Origin: Actinomycetota bacterium
GTDB lineage: Bacteria; Actinomycetota; Actinomycetes; Nanopelagicales; Nanopelagicaceae
DNA: 35,416 bases
Direction: 5' to 3'
Assembly: GCA_947451045.1 (NCBI GenBank)
Contig: CANFXM010000011.1
Location: 1-35,416, forward strand
Shown here: positions 14,684 through 23,749 of the stretch, piece after piece
How positions within the stretch are numbered: position 1 is the first letter of the stretch
Layout: every line of letters starts with the position of its first letter
Translations under genes and position numbers: made by a program
The notes under the pieces: generated by a model
What the model was told of the DNA's origin: nothing
Database searches by the model: none
What the model saw: the letters and a program-made list of their open reading frames with translations, nothing else

Positions 14684-16117
14684 ATGAGTACTGAAGCGAA
14701 GAAGCCGGGGCGTGTTTACGACGTAGAGCCATCACAACTCTATGCCGAATTTATGAAGACTGGGTGGACGCCATCACCACTTCACGGAATCACTCCCGAT
14801 GATGTTGCAACTTATGCATTTTCTCGGCGTCAACTATTGTCACAAGCGTTTACAGGTGTTCGTTTAATTCTTCCATCTGGTAATTACAAAGTACGCAGCA
14901 ATGACACCGATTATTTGTACCGTCCACATTCTGCTTTTGCTTACTACACGGGCGTTCAAGGTGTTGAAGCAACTGCGGATGCTGTATTAGTGATGGAACC
15001 ACAGGGCGATACCCACGCACCTATATTGTTTATCAATCCACGTTCAACGCGTGATACAGATGCCTTTTATAAAGATGCCCGTTACGGGGAACTATGGGTT
15101 GGGCGACGATTTACGCTTGAAGAAGCACAGGCTAGATATCAAATCGAAACACGTAATGTTTCTGACTTAGAAACTTTCTTAACAAAAAATAATGGCGCAC
15201 TTGTTATTCGAGGTCAAGACACATTGGTCGATTCGCTGATAAAGACGAACGCTAAAGATGATGAGTTAGCAAATTTTACTTCCGTGCATCGCTTGATAAA
15301 AGATGACTATGAAATCAAAGAAATGCAACGAGCAATTGATGCAACCTATTCAGGTTTTAATGACATTATTCGAGCGCTTCCCGCTGCCGTTGCCACGTCT
15401 CGTGGAGAACGCGTTATCGAGGCCGCTTTTTATGGTCGTGCCCGTATTGAAGGTAATGATCTTGGCTACAACACAATTGCAGCATCGGGAGCGCATGCAT
15501 GTGTTTTGCACTGGACTCGCAATGATGGCGCAGTTCGAAATGGTGAATTAATACTCGTTGATGCCGGTATTGAAATGGATTCTTTTTACACCGCAGATAT
15601 AACTCGCACATTCCCAGTGAGTGGAAAGTTTTCTCCGGCTCAACGCGCTTTGTATATGTTGGTCTATGAAGCTCAGTTGGCCGGCTTTGCGGCAGTTAAA
15701 GCTGGCGTCGATTTTCTTGCAATGAACCGCGCATGTCATCGCGTTCTTGCGCAGGGATTACACGACTTGGGTGTCCTCAAAATCAGTGTCGATGAATCAA
15801 TGCAACCAGAAATTGGATTACATCGCCGTTGGACACTTCACGGCGTAAGCCACATGCTCGGTATGGATGTTCATGATTGTGCACAAGCGCGCTCGGATCA
15901 ATACAGAGAAGCAAAGTTGAAAGCAGGAATGATTTTAACTGTGGAACCAGGACTCTATATTCAGCCCGACGACGAACTCTTTCCCCCAGAATTTCGCGGT
16001 ATCGGTATTCGCATCGAAGACGATGTTCTCGTTACCGAAGATGGTTGTATTAATCTGAGCGAGAATATTCCTCGTCACCCTGATGCAATCGAGGCTTGGA
16101 TGGCCTCTTTACGCTAA
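14684..16117 (+). CDS. pepP: Xaa-Pro aminopeptidase, M24B family
   Basis: This 477-residue cytoplasmic dinuclear metallopeptidase removes N-terminal residues before proline. It has an N-terminal creatinase-like domain (about 40-200) and a pita-bread domain with all five metal ligands: Asp293 (LVDAG), Asp305 (TADITR), His390 (GVSHMLGMDVHD), Glu421 (VEPGLY) and Glu445 (IRIEDDV). It starts two bases after the dehydratase stop, so it is co-transcribed with a sugar-acid gene although no functional link is obvious. Its last nine bases overlap the crcB gene on the opposite strand. Confidence 0.94.
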   Translation: MSTEAKKPGRVYDVEPSQLYAEFMKTGWTPSPLHGITPDDVATYAFSRRQLLSQAFTGVRLILPSGNYKVRSNDTDYLYRPHSAFAYYTGVQGVEATADAVLVMEPQGDTHAPILFINPRSTRDTDAFYKDARYGELWVGRRFTLEEAQARYQIETRNVSDLETFLTKNNGALVIRGQDTLVDSLIKTNAKDDELANFTSVHRLIKDDYEIKEMQRAIDATYSGFNDIIRALPAAVATSRGERVIEAAFYGRARIEGNDLGYNTIAASGAHACVLHWTRNDGAVRNGELILVDAGIEMDSFYTADITRTFPVSGKFSPAQRALYMLVYEAQLAGFAAVKAGVDFLAMNRACHRVLAQGLHDLGVLKISVDESMQPEIGLHRRWTLHGVSHMLGMDVHDCAQARSDQYREAKLKAGMILTVEPGLYIQPDDELFPPEFRGIGIRIEDDVLVTEDGCINLSENIPRHPDAIEAWMASLR

Positions 16118-16444
16118 ATGCAATCCACACCATGCGGCTATAAGTCCGAAGCCAAGTGAAAAAAGTAAATTGACTGAGGCCTCTTTGTAGCGTTTAAGTT
16201 CGAATGCTAAATAGATATCCAACATAAATGTTGACCATGTTGTAAAAGCACCTGCAAATCCGATAGCTAATAAATCATGCGCGTGTTCGCTACTTTTGAA
16301 CGTGAGTCCAAGTATGAATGAACCCACAATATTGACAATAAATATTCCATAAGGCTTACTCGTAAATTTTCTTATGTATTGATCTATAGCAAAGCGCGTT
16401 GGGGCTCCAATAGCTGCGCCAATAATAATGAGTACCGTATTCAT
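16109..16444 (-). CDS. crcB: CrcB/Fluc fluoride channel subunit 1
   Basis: This 111-residue protein with four membrane segments belongs to the dual-topology Fluc family, which lets fluoride leave the cell. Visible motifs are GAAIGAPTRFAIDQYI (9-24), NIVGSFILG (38-46) and GFAGAFTTWSTF (82-93), where the usual TTFSTF is TTWSTF. It overlaps the second crcB gene by four bases (ATGA), the arrangement of heterodimeric channels with oppositely oriented subunits. It is the last gene of the sdh-holin-crcB run. Confidence 0.93.
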   Translation of the reverse strand: MNTVLIIIGAAIGAPTRFAIDQYIRKFTSKPYGIFIVNIVGSFILGLTFKSSEHAHDLLAIGFAGAFTTWSTFMLDIYLAFELKRYKEASVNLLFSLGFGLIAAWCGLHLA

Positions 16445-16794
16445 TCGCGCTCCGGAATAACTTTGCGAGCTAGCGGTAAAATGATAATTACAAGAAGAAG
16501 AGAAGCAATGACATTCTCGGCAAGGAAAAGAGCCCCTCCAGCTTTTGGTTCAAGTGATTCAGAAGTAACGGCAGAAAAAGTTGTAAGCCCTGCGCAAAAT
16601 CCTGGTAATAATAAGTGTCTCAACTCCGTAATCCCACGGCGTTCCATTAGTACGAGTAATGCCGATGCCAACGCAACGCCCAGTGCATTTGCCACGAGAG
16701 TTCCGGTGCGAGTATCGGGAATTAGTAGGCCTAATGAATAGCGAAGAAGTGTTCCAAAAATTCCGCCAATAGATACCAGCGCTAGCGATTTCAG
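16441..16794 (-). CDS. crcB: CrcB/Fluc fluoride channel subunit 2, probable CTG start
   Basis: The first conventional start is a GTG at 16695, which would give 84 residues and remove the first membrane segment. Upstream of it the same frame stays open and encodes KSLALVSIGGIFGTLLRYSL and then GLLIPDTRTGTL, exactly the expected Fluc N-terminus (GGxxGTLLRYxLG). No ATG, GTG or TTG exists between this and the in-frame stop at 16810-16812. A CTG at 16792-16794 overlaps the TGA of the upstream gene as CTGA, mimicking the usual ATGA coupling. Starting there gives 117 residues, the normal length. Later motifs are ANALG and GFCAGLTTFSAVTSES. The truncated version is not credible as a channel. Confidence 0.8.
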   Translation of the reverse strand: MKSLALVSIGGIFGTLLRYSLGLLIPDTRTGTLVANALGVALASALLVLMERRGITELRHLLLPGFCAGLTTFSAVTSESLEPKAGGALFLAENVIASLLLVIIILPLARKVIPERE

Positions 16795-17144
16795 AAAGGT
16801 AACGCTTTCTTATAAAGGCGGCTCAGCAGCCCGGTAACCACACTAATGATCAGAGAGGCAAGTAACGCTGAACCAAATCCGGTGACATCTAACTTTGAAC
16901 TCCATCGCGCAGTCAATGTCAGCATTGCGGCATTAATAACAAAAAGGAACAAACCAAATGAAATTATCGTCGCCGGCAATGTAAGTATTTTAAGAATGGA
17001 GCCCAGAATCGCATTGATAAGTCCAAATAAAAGTGCAACCCAAAGATATGTTGTGAATCCACCATTGACGGTTATGCCTGGGACGATTGCTGTGGCAACC
17101 CAAAAGGCAGCTGCGAGGGCTAACCAACGCAGTATTAATTTCAT
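16791..17144 (-). CDS. Small four-helix membrane protein, holin superfamily IV/YvlD-like
   Basis: This 117-residue protein is almost wholly hydrophobic, with four membrane segments and the motif AxxxVPGITVNGGFTTYLWVALLFGLINAILGSILKxLTLP split over residues 18-57. These match the family known as mycobacterial four-TMS phage holin or YvlD. Despite the name it is a common chromosomal gene of unknown function, not a sign of a prophage. It sits three bases after sdhB and overlaps the CTG-started crcB. Confidence 0.85.
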   Translation of the reverse strand: MKLILRWLALAAAFWVATAIVPGITVNGGFTTYLWVALLFGLINAILGSILKILTLPATIISFGLFLFVINAAMLTLTARWSSKLDVTGFGSALLASLIISVVTGLLSRLYKKALPF

Positions 17145-17147
17145 GCT

Positions 17148-17909
17148 TTAAACAATACCCTCGCGTTTGCGGATCTTGGAACCCAACCACCGGAGTGGAT
17201 CATATTTTTCATCAACAACGCGTTCCTTCATTGGAATAATCGCATTGTCTGTAATACGGATATGTTCAGGACAGACTTCAGTACAGCATTTTGTAATATT
17301 GCACATTCCTAAACCATGCTCCTCTTGAGCAGTTTTCTTACGGTTTTTTAAGGTATCGAGTGGATGCATATCTAGTTCAGCGATACGAATAAAGAAGCGC
17401 GGTCCTGCAAATGATTTCTTATTCTCTTCATGGTCACGAATTACGTGGCACGTGTTTTGGCACAAGAAACATTCAATGCACTTACGGAACTCTTGACTAC
17501 GTTCAACATCTACTTGTTCCATACGAGCCTCACCTGGCTTCAAATTAGCAGGGTGCGAGTAGGCAGGAATTTCCATTGCTTTCTTATAGTTGAAAGAAAC
17601 ATCTGTCACTAAATCTTTGATAACAGGGAATGCGCGAAGCGGTGTGACAGTGATGGTTTCATCATCACCGTATGCCGAAACTTGTGTCATGCATGCCAAA
17701 CGTGGCTTTCCGTTTATCTCCATCGAACAGGAACCGCATTTTCCTGCTTTGCAATTCCAGCGGACAGCAAGGTCGCCCATCTGTGTCGCTTGCACACGGT
17801 GAATTACATCCAGAACCACTTCACCCTCATTGGCATCAACTACAACATCTTGCAGTGCGCCATTAGTTGAATCACCTCTCCAGATACGAAGATTAAGTTT
17901 GCGTGCCAT
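17148..17909 (-). CDS. sdhB: Succinate dehydrogenase iron-sulfur subunit
   Basis: This 253-residue electron-transfer subunit carries electrons from the flavoprotein to the membrane quinone site. The [2Fe-2S] ligands are Cys53, Cys58, Cys61 and Cys73. The [4Fe-4S] motif is CIECFLCQNTC (144-154) and the [3Fe-4S] region is CNITKCCTEVCPE (203-215). The start codon overlaps the sdhA stop by one base (TAATG). The layout and the large single membrane subunit upstream place it in the actinobacterial Sdh1/fumarate-reductase-like group. Confidence 0.96.
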   Translation of the reverse strand: MARKLNLRIWRGDSTNGALQDVVVDANEGEVVLDVIHRVQATQMGDLAVRWNCKAGKCGSCSMEINGKPRLACMTQVSAYGDDETITVTPLRAFPVIKDLVTDVSFNYKKAMEIPAYSHPANLKPGEARMEQVDVERSQEFRKCIECFLCQNTCHVIRDHEENKKSFAGPRFFIRIAELDMHPLDTLKNRKKTAQEEHGLGMCNITKCCTEVCPEHIRITDNAIIPMKERVVDEKYDPLRWLGSKIRKREGIV

Positions 17910-19792
17910 TAGTTGGATCCGCCTTTCGTAATTTCTTCTGGTGTCATATATTTCTCAAGTTCGTGTACATCAAAGAGATCAAAGAGTTCTTTCGGAATTG
18001 GTGGTAGAGCTTGCGCCTTCACATTCACTTTATTTCCATCGAAACTTGAAATGTGATTTACCTGGCGCCACTTATTATTCATACCTGGGAAGTCATCGCG
18101 TGTGTGTCCGCCACGAGATTCTTCACGCAAAATAGCTGACTTCGCGGTGCTCTCGGCAACTAATAACATGTTGTCCAGGTCGAAAGCTAAATGGAAACCA
18201 GGATTGAATTTGCGATCTCCACTTACGGAAATGTTTGCACTTCGTGCACGAATAGCCGCAATCTTTTCTATTGCCTCTTGAAGTTCAACACCCGTACGAA
18301 TAATTCCAACTAAGTTATGCGTGACTTCTTGAAGTTCGGCATGGAGTGAATAAGCGTTTTCCCCACCTGTGCGACTAAATGGCGCTTGAATTCGAGCTGC
18401 TGCAGCACTTACTGAAGCATCACTCGCGGGATTGTCATCATTCTTTTTTGCATATTCAGAAGCGCCCATTCCTGCGCGACGCCCAAATACCAAAAGATCT
18501 GAAAGAGAATTTCCACCGAGACGATTTGAACCATGCATTCCACCAGCTACTTCACCTGCTGCAAATAATCCTGGAACACCAACTGCTGCTGCAGTATCTG
18601 GTTCAACTTCAACACCACCCATTACATAGTGACAGGTTGGGCCAACTTCCATTGGTTCTTTCGTGATGTCAACACCGGCAAGTTCATAGAACTGGTGCCA
18701 CATAGAAGGAAGACGCTTCTTGATTACTTCTGCAGATAAACGCTTTGATACATCGAGGAACACTCCACCATGTTCGGTTCCACGTCCTGCTTTTACTTCG
18801 GAGTTAATTGCGCGAGCAACTTCATCACGAGGTAATAATTCTGGTGGGCGGCGGTTATTATCTTGATCTAAATACCAACGATCTGCTTCTGCTTCATTGT
18901 CAGCATAAATATTTTTGAATACTTCTGGGATGTACTTGAACATAAATCGTTCGCCTACATTATTCGTCAAGATTCCACCTTCACCGCGCACGGATTCAGT
19001 AACAAGAATTCCTCGAACAGATGGTGGCCACACCATTCCAGTTGGATGGAATTGCAAAAATTCCATATCGACAAGATTTGCTCCGGCTTTGAGTGCCAGT
19101 GCATGGCCATCGCCCGTGCCTTCCCAAGAGTTCGATGTAATTTTGAAAGTTTTTCCAACTCCACCCGTTGCAATAATTACTGACTTTGCCTCAAATAGAA
19201 CTTCACTGCCTGATTCACGCCAGTATCCGTAGACTCCTGCAACTTTTCCATTTTCTTTAATAATTTCGGTGACAGTAAGTTCTGCAAATACTTTCATGTG
19301 ACTTTCTGCATCACCATAATCGCGCGCATCTTGTTGTTGTAGGCCAACGATACGTTGTTGCATTGTGCGAATAAGTTCTAGTCCTGTGCGATCTCCGACG
19401 TGGGCCAAACGCGGATATTCATGCCCGCCAAAGTTGCGTTGTGAAATTTTGCCTTCTTTGGTGCGATCAAAAAGAGCGCCCCATACTTCAAGTTCCCAAA
19501 TTCGATCAGGGGATTCTTTCGCGTGTAATTCAGCCATTCTGTAATGGTTCAGGAATTTTCCACCACGCATTGTGTCGCGAAAATGCACCATCCAGTTATC
19601 ACCAGAGTTGACGTTACCCATTGATGCGGCTGCGCCACCCTCGGCCATAACTGTATGAGCCTTACCAAAAAGTGATTTACAAATAATTGCAACACTGAGA
19701 CCAGATTCGCGTGCTTCTACTGCAGCACGGAGTCCTGCACCGCCAGCTCCGATAATGACTACGTCGTACTTATATTTTTCTAAATTTGTCAT
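17909..19792 (-). CDS. sdhA: Succinate dehydrogenase flavoprotein subunit
   Basis: This subunit oxidises succinate to fumarate at FAD on the inner face of the membrane. It has the dinucleotide motif VVIIGAGGAGLRAAVEA and the covalent-flavin histidine in GKAHTVMAEGG (His46 from the chosen start). Substrate and capping-domain motifs include HPTGM and HGSNRLGGNSL. I chose the ATG at 19792, six bases after AAAGAGAG, giving 627 residues. A GTG two codons upstream (19798) lies inside the ribosome site. It follows sdhC by about ten bases. Confidence 0.96.
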   Translation of the reverse strand: MTNLEKYKYDVVIIGAGGAGLRAAVEARESGLSVAIICKSLFGKAHTVMAEGGAAASMGNVNSGDNWMVHFRDTMRGGKFLNHYRMAELHAKESPDRIWELEVWGALFDRTKEGKISQRNFGGHEYPRLAHVGDRTGLELIRTMQQRIVGLQQQDARDYGDAESHMKVFAELTVTEIIKENGKVAGVYGYWRESGSEVLFEAKSVIIATGGVGKTFKITSNSWEGTGDGHALALKAGANLVDMEFLQFHPTGMVWPPSVRGILVTESVRGEGGILTNNVGERFMFKYIPEVFKNIYADNEAEADRWYLDQDNNRRPPELLPRDEVARAINSEVKAGRGTEHGGVFLDVSKRLSAEVIKKRLPSMWHQFYELAGVDITKEPMEVGPTCHYVMGGVEVEPDTAAAVGVPGLFAAGEVAGGMHGSNRLGGNSLSDLLVFGRRAGMGASEYAKKNDDNPASDASVSAAAARIQAPFSRTGGENAYSLHAELQEVTHNLVGIIRTGVELQEAIEKIAAIRARSANISVSGDRKFNPGFHLAFDLDNMLLVAESTAKSAILREESRGGHTRDDFPGMNNKWRQVNHISSFDGNKVNVKAQALPPIPKELFDLFDVHELEKYMTPEEITKGGSN

Positions 19793-19803
19793 GGCCACTC
19801 TCT

Positions 19804-20601
19804 TTAGAAGAAATAGAAGTTAGTCCAGGCGCCAGATGCAACAGCGCGAATGTAGATGTCAGCAAATGCGACACCAAATAAAGAAATCCAAGCAAATAAC
19901 TGGTGTTGGTGATTTAACCTTGAAGCGATAGACCATGCCTTATATCGAACCGGGTGCTTGGAGAAATGCTTGAGTCGACCACCAAGTGTGTGGCGACATG
20001 TATGACACGACATGGAATAGAGCCACAGTAAAGTTGCGTTATTGAGCAACACAAGTGTTCCAACACTCATATGTCCCCATTGGCCGCTTGCATTTTTGAA
20101 TGCCATGATTGCATCAATCGTTAGCAATACATTGAAAACTAATCCTGCATAGAAAAACCAACGGTGCCCATTCTGCAAAATTAGAGGGGCTCTTGTTTCG
20201 CCAGTATATTTTTTATGTGGTTCGGCAACGGCACATGCTGGTGGTGACATCCAAAATGCACGGTAGTAGGCCTTGCGGTAGTAATAACAGGTCATGCGGA
20301 ATCCCAGTGGGAATATCAAAATAAATAATGATGGGGAAATACCAATTCCAAAGTATTTATTATTAAAAGGTTGTCCAAGAATTGAAGTTCCTTCGATGCA
20401 AGAATTTGATAAGCACGGTGAATAGAAAGGTGAAATCAAAGGTTCTGCAAAATAATATTTATTTTCAAATGCTCTAAAGGTTGCATAGATAATAAAACTA
20501 AATAAAACTCCAAAAGTTATCGCTGGCTGAAGCCAATACTTATCGGTGCGCAAAGTACGCTCTTTGATCTTCGCCCTCGTTGGTGAAAACACACCTGACA
20601 T
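19804..20601 (-). CDS. sdhC: Succinate dehydrogenase membrane anchor, Sdh1-type cytochrome b
   Basis: This 265-residue protein has about five membrane segments (starting near 28-45, 88-104, 150-168, 182-198 and 235-255). Many histidines could bind haem or proton-transfer sites, including GHRWFFYAG, SCHTCRHTLGG and NHQHQLFAW. It resembles the single large anchor of the mycobacterial Sdh1 complex (the Rv0249c type) rather than separate SdhC and SdhD. An AAGGGG ribosome site precedes the ATG. It is the first gene of the six-gene run down to crcB. Confidence 0.88.
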   Translation of the reverse strand: MSGVFSPTRAKIKERTLRTDKYWLQPAITFGVLFSFIIYATFRAFENKYYFAEPLISPFYSPCLSNSCIEGTSILGQPFNNKYFGIGISPSLFILIFPLGFRMTCYYYRKAYYRAFWMSPPACAVAEPHKKYTGETRAPLILQNGHRWFFYAGLVFNVLLTIDAIMAFKNASGQWGHMSVGTLVLLNNATLLWLYSMSCHTCRHTLGGRLKHFSKHPVRYKAWSIASRLNHQHQLFAWISLFGVAFADIYIRAVASGAWTNFYFF

Positions 20602-20672
20602 AAACTCAGCCCCTTTGGTAATTCCTAAGGAGCAAGTGTCCTCTCGGCGTGAAGAGAGTGCTAGATATAGCT

Positions 20673-20691
20673 CTTCATAAGGGCTATGAAG
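20673..20691. promoter_or_regulatory. Candidate operator upstream of sdhCAB
   Basis: A perfect inverted repeat CTTCATA-N5-TATGAAG lies about 70 bases upstream of the sdhC start. On the minus strand it falls between a TGACTT that could be a -35 and a TATATC that could be a -10 (spacing somewhat long). This is where a repressor would block the promoter. No regulator gene is adjacent, so the binding protein is unknown. Confidence 0.4.
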
Positions 20692-20710
20692 TCAGCCACA
20701 AAAAAGAAAA

Positions 20711-20796
20711 TGGCGGAGGGCGTGGGATTTGAACCCACGAAACTTTCGTTTGCCGGTTTTCAAGACCGGTGCACTCGGCCGCTATGCGAGCCCTCC
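20711..20796 (-). tRNA. tRNA-Ser (UGA anticodon)
   Basis: The reverse strand folds as a class II tRNA: acceptor GGAGGGC...GCCCTCC, anticodon stem CCGGT/ACCGG with TGA in the loop, a long variable arm, and an encoded CCA (20711-20713). It reads UCA and, by wobble, UCG-type serine codons. It is followed on its own strand by a T-rich run that may end transcription. It lies 51 bases beyond the end of the serS-HAD gene pair. Confidence 0.96.
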
Positions 20797-20846
20797 GTGG
20801 GAGAGGTTACCCGAGAATCACAAGAGTTGAAAATTGAGGAATCTAA

Positions 20847-21659
20847 TTAGGCGGGAAGCTCGAGTAATTCCTCGATGATAATTGCAACGCCGTCATCGGT
20901 GTGTGGAAGCGCAATTCCTTTTGCATGTTTTGCAGCAGCAGGATGTCCATCGGCCATCGCATATGAGCGACCACACCATTGCAACATGGAAATATCGTTT
21001 GGGTTATCGCCAAATGAAACACAATCTTGCGCATTGATATTAAGCCTTGCCGCCATTTTAGAAAGTGTTGCACCTTTTGAAACATTGATGGCCGAGATCT
21101 CTAATAATGAATCATGAGGATTTGAATGAGTTACGGTAACGATTCCTTCGAGTTCTTTCGTGGCTATTGCCAGCATTTCATCAGAGGTCAGCTCTTGCTG
21201 CGAACAGCGTGCTAACAATTTGAGGGCAGGTGAACTAATTACTTCTTCAATTTTTTCAACACCCACATTGTCAATTCCAACATCCCAACGTGGCACATAT
21301 ATTTTTTCTCGGTGGAAATAGTTATGGGATTCAACTGCAAACGATATTTGCGGGATAGCAGCGCGCAATCTCTTCACTGTTTCTAATTGAGCATCTACCG
21401 GTAACAACCACTCTTCGAGGACTTTTGCATTTTGTAAGTCATAGAGCATTGCTCCGTTGCCACAGATTGCTTTGCCAATTCCGAAGGCCTCTTGAATTTC
21501 AGGCATCCACCGTGGAGGGCGACCGGTAACAAAGAATATTTCGATTCCCATGGAATATGCTTTTCGAAATGCGTTGATTGTGCGCTGACTTATTTCACCG
21601 TAATGCGCTACAACAGTTCCATCTAAATCAGTTGCAATGAGTTTGGGGCGTTTACTCAC
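20847..21659 (-). CDS. HAD-superfamily Cof-type hydrolase
   Basis: This 270-residue phosphatase has motif I ATDLDGT (Asp11, Asp13), motif II FVTGRP, Lys195 and motif [10 protein letters not shown] (Asp218, Asp222). The large cap domain in the middle marks the Cof/IIB type, whose members dephosphorylate sugar phosphates, FMN precursors or similar metabolites. The GTG start overlaps the serS stop by four bases (GTGA), so it is translationally coupled to serS. The substrate is not recognisable. Confidence 0.9.
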   Translation of the reverse strand: MSKRPKLIATDLDGTVVAHYGEISQRTINAFRKAYSMGIEIFFVTGRPPRWMPEIQEAFGIGKAICGNGAMLYDLQNAKVLEEWLLPVDAQLETVKRLRAAIPQISFAVESHNYFHREKIYVPRWDVGIDNVGVEKIEEVISSPALKLLARCSQQELTSDEMLAIATKELEGIVTVTHSNPHDSLLEISAINVSKGATLSKMAARLNINAQDCVSFGDNPNDISMLQWCGRSYAMADGHPAAAKHAKGIALPHTDDGVAIIIEELLELPA

Positions 21660-22918
21660 ACCAACTCAAATCGTTGGGTACCAAGAAATGGTTGAAGTGC
21701 TTTTGGAACATTGACACTTCCATCCGAATTTTGGTGATTCTCTAATATTGCAACAATCATGCGTGGGATTGCAACAAGAGTTCCATTGAGGGTAGCAACC
21801 GCCTTTATCCCATCGGCATCTTTAAAACGAATATTTAGTCTGCGGGCCTGAAATTCTGTGCAATTAGATGTACTTGTCACTTCACGATATGCCTTCTGCG
21901 TTGGGATCCAAGCTTCAATATCAAACTTTCGGTTAGCGCTAGATCCGAGATCCCCAGATGCCACATCAATAACACGGTAAGGAATTTCCATTGCGTTGAG
22001 GAAATCTTTTTCCCATTGTAATAAACGTTGGTGTTCTTCGATTGCTTGATCTGGGTGGCAAAAGGAAAACATTTCTACTTTATCAAATTGGTGTACTCGA
22101 ATAATTCCTCGTGTGTCTTTGCCATACGTTCCTGCTTCCCGACGAAAGCACGTTGAATATCCTGCGTAACGTAAAGGTAATTTATCAGCAGGTAATACCT
22201 CGTCCATGTGATACGCAGCAAGTGGTACTTCACTTGTACCAACTAAATACATTCCATCTTTTTCTAAATGATAAACATTTTCTGCCGCTTGTCCAAGAAA
22301 TCCTGTGCCTTCCATTGCTGGAGGATTTACTAAAACGGGTGGAATTACTGGGGTGAATCCGGCTTTTACTGCAGAAGAAATTGCGTAATTAACAAGAGCG
22401 AATTCAAGGAGCGCTCCAACACCTGTTAGATAATATGATCGAGAACCAGAAACTTTCGCACCGCGTTCTGTATCGATTGCCCCTAATAATTTTCCTAATT
22501 CAACATGATCTTTTGGTTCAAAATTTTGGAATTCTCGCGGAGTTCCTACGTGTTCTAAGACTACGAAATCTTCTTCTTTTCCTATCGGTGCTTTGGGATC
22601 AAGCACATTGGATAATTGAAGAGCGATGTTTTGGGTTTGTGCCTCTAATTCTGCTCTCTTTACATCCGCATTTTTTACGCGTGTAGCTAAATCTTTAGCA
22701 CTCTCTAACAATTTTGTTTTTTCGTCACCTTTAGCCGCACCAACAGACTTTGAAAGTGTGTTTTGTTCCGCACGTAATAGCTCAAATTCATTAATTGCAA
22801 CTCTGCGCTTTTCATCAATTTCTATGACTTGACCTACAAGAGTTACATCTTCGCCGCGACCTTTTTGTGAAGCGCGGACCACATCAGGATTATCGCGTAA
22901 GAATTTGATGTCAATCAT
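21656..22918 (-). CDS. serS: Seryl-tRNA synthetase
   Basis: This 420-residue class II synthetase charges tRNA-Ser. The N-terminal coiled-coil arm (about 30-105), which grips the long variable arm of tRNA-Ser, begins after [14 protein letters not shown]. The class II motif 2 reads [21 protein letters not shown] and motif 3 reads [17 protein letters not shown]. It starts directly after the pheA stop (TAAATG) and is followed by the HAD gene and then a tRNA-Ser gene. Confidence 0.97.
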   Translation of the reverse strand: MIDIKFLRDNPDVVRASQKGRGEDVTLVGQVIEIDEKRRVAINEFELLRAEQNTLSKSVGAAKGDEKTKLLESAKDLATRVKNADVKRAELEAQTQNIALQLSNVLDPKAPIGKEEDFVVLEHVGTPREFQNFEPKDHVELGKLLGAIDTERGAKVSGSRSYYLTGVGALLEFALVNYAISSAVKAGFTPVIPPVLVNPPAMEGTGFLGQAAENVYHLEKDGMYLVGTSEVPLAAYHMDEVLPADKLPLRYAGYSTCFRREAGTYGKDTRGIIRVHQFDKVEMFSFCHPDQAIEEHQRLLQWEKDFLNAMEIPYRVIDVASGDLGSSANRKFDIEAWIPTQKAYREVTSTSNCTEFQARRLNIRFKDADGIKAVATLNGTLVAIPRMIVAILENHQNSDGSVNVPKALQPFLGTQRFELV

Positions 22919-23746
22919 TTATTTGACCTTTTCTCGCGGGTACGAACCTAGGAAGCGAATATCTTCGCAACGTTGACGAAGACTGGCCACGGCCTCTGCA
23001 ACTGGTGCGTCGTTGATATGGCCTTCCACATCAATAATGAAATGGTAATGCCCAAGCTCGCGACCTGTAGGTCGACTCTGAATAAAAGTTAGGTTTACTT
23101 CTCTTTTTGCAAATTCTGTGAGTATTTCTAGGAGCGCGCCAACATGATCTATTCCGATAAAAATTGCCATCGAAGTGCGATCCAAACCAGTTCGAGGTGG
23201 GATATTGCCTGGCTTAGAGACAAGTACGAAACGAGTTATCGCTCCATCATTATCGCCAATGTTGTCGGCGATGATTGTGAGTCCGTAGTGTGCCGCCGCC
23301 ACAGGGGCAGCAATGGCTGCATCGAATTCTCCGCGTGAAATAGATTCTGCAGCTGCTGCAGTTGAAGCTGTGGGAATTATTTCTGCGCCAGGATAATTGA
23401 GAGCAACATAGGTTCGGCATTGTGCTTCAGCATGTGGGTGTGTAGCTATTCGTCTTATCTCAGTTGTTCCATGTTTTACCATCAGGGCAAATGAAACCGG
23501 CAAGGTAACTTCTCCGACAATGACAAGTGGTTCACCTGTAGCGAGTTCATCAAGTGTGCGGGCAACAACACCTTCAACAGAATTCTCAATTGGGACAAGT
23601 GCAAAATGAGCATGACCTTCGCGAACCGAATTGAGTGCGGCCGTCACATTTGCATAGGGTTTGAGTGAATCGTTTGCAGATGTGATCTTTTTTAGAGCTG
23701 CCTCAGTAAAGGTGCCTTTTGGTCCTAAGTATCCGTATGTTCCCAC
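22919..23746 (-). CDS. pheA: Prephenate dehydratase
   Basis: This 275-residue enzyme makes phenylpyruvate from prephenate for phenylalanine synthesis. The dehydratase domain (1-180) ends with the catalytic TRF (Thr171-Phe173 in GAITRFVLVS). A regulatory ACT domain follows (about 190-265), with GALLEIL and QSRPTGRELGHYHF, the phenylalanine-sensing ESRP motif with Gln for Glu. There is no chorismate mutase domain, as usual in actinobacteria. The GTG start lies three bases after the glycerophosphodiesterase stop. Confidence 0.95.
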   Translation of the reverse strand: MGTYGYLGPKGTFTEAALKKITSANDSLKPYANVTAALNSVREGHAHFALVPIENSVEGVVARTLDELATGEPLVIVGEVTLPVSFALMVKHGTTEIRRIATHPHAEAQCRTYVALNYPGAEIIPTASTAAAAESISRGEFDAAIAAPVAAAHYGLTIIADNIGDNDGAITRFVLVSKPGNIPPRTGLDRTSMAIFIGIDHVGALLEILTEFAKREVNLTFIQSRPTGRELGHYHFIIDVEGHINDAPVAEAVASLRQRCEDIRFLGSYPREKVK

Positions 23747-23749
23747 TGC

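Noticed and set aside
16791-17144. Holin-like gene as a prophage marker.
   Set aside because: No phage gene nearby; this family is a common chromosomal membrane protein, here embedded in the sdh run.
17145-17147. Fluoride riboswitch before the crcB genes.
   Set aside because: The preceding genes leave only a three-base gap or overlaps, so there is no room for an aptamer.
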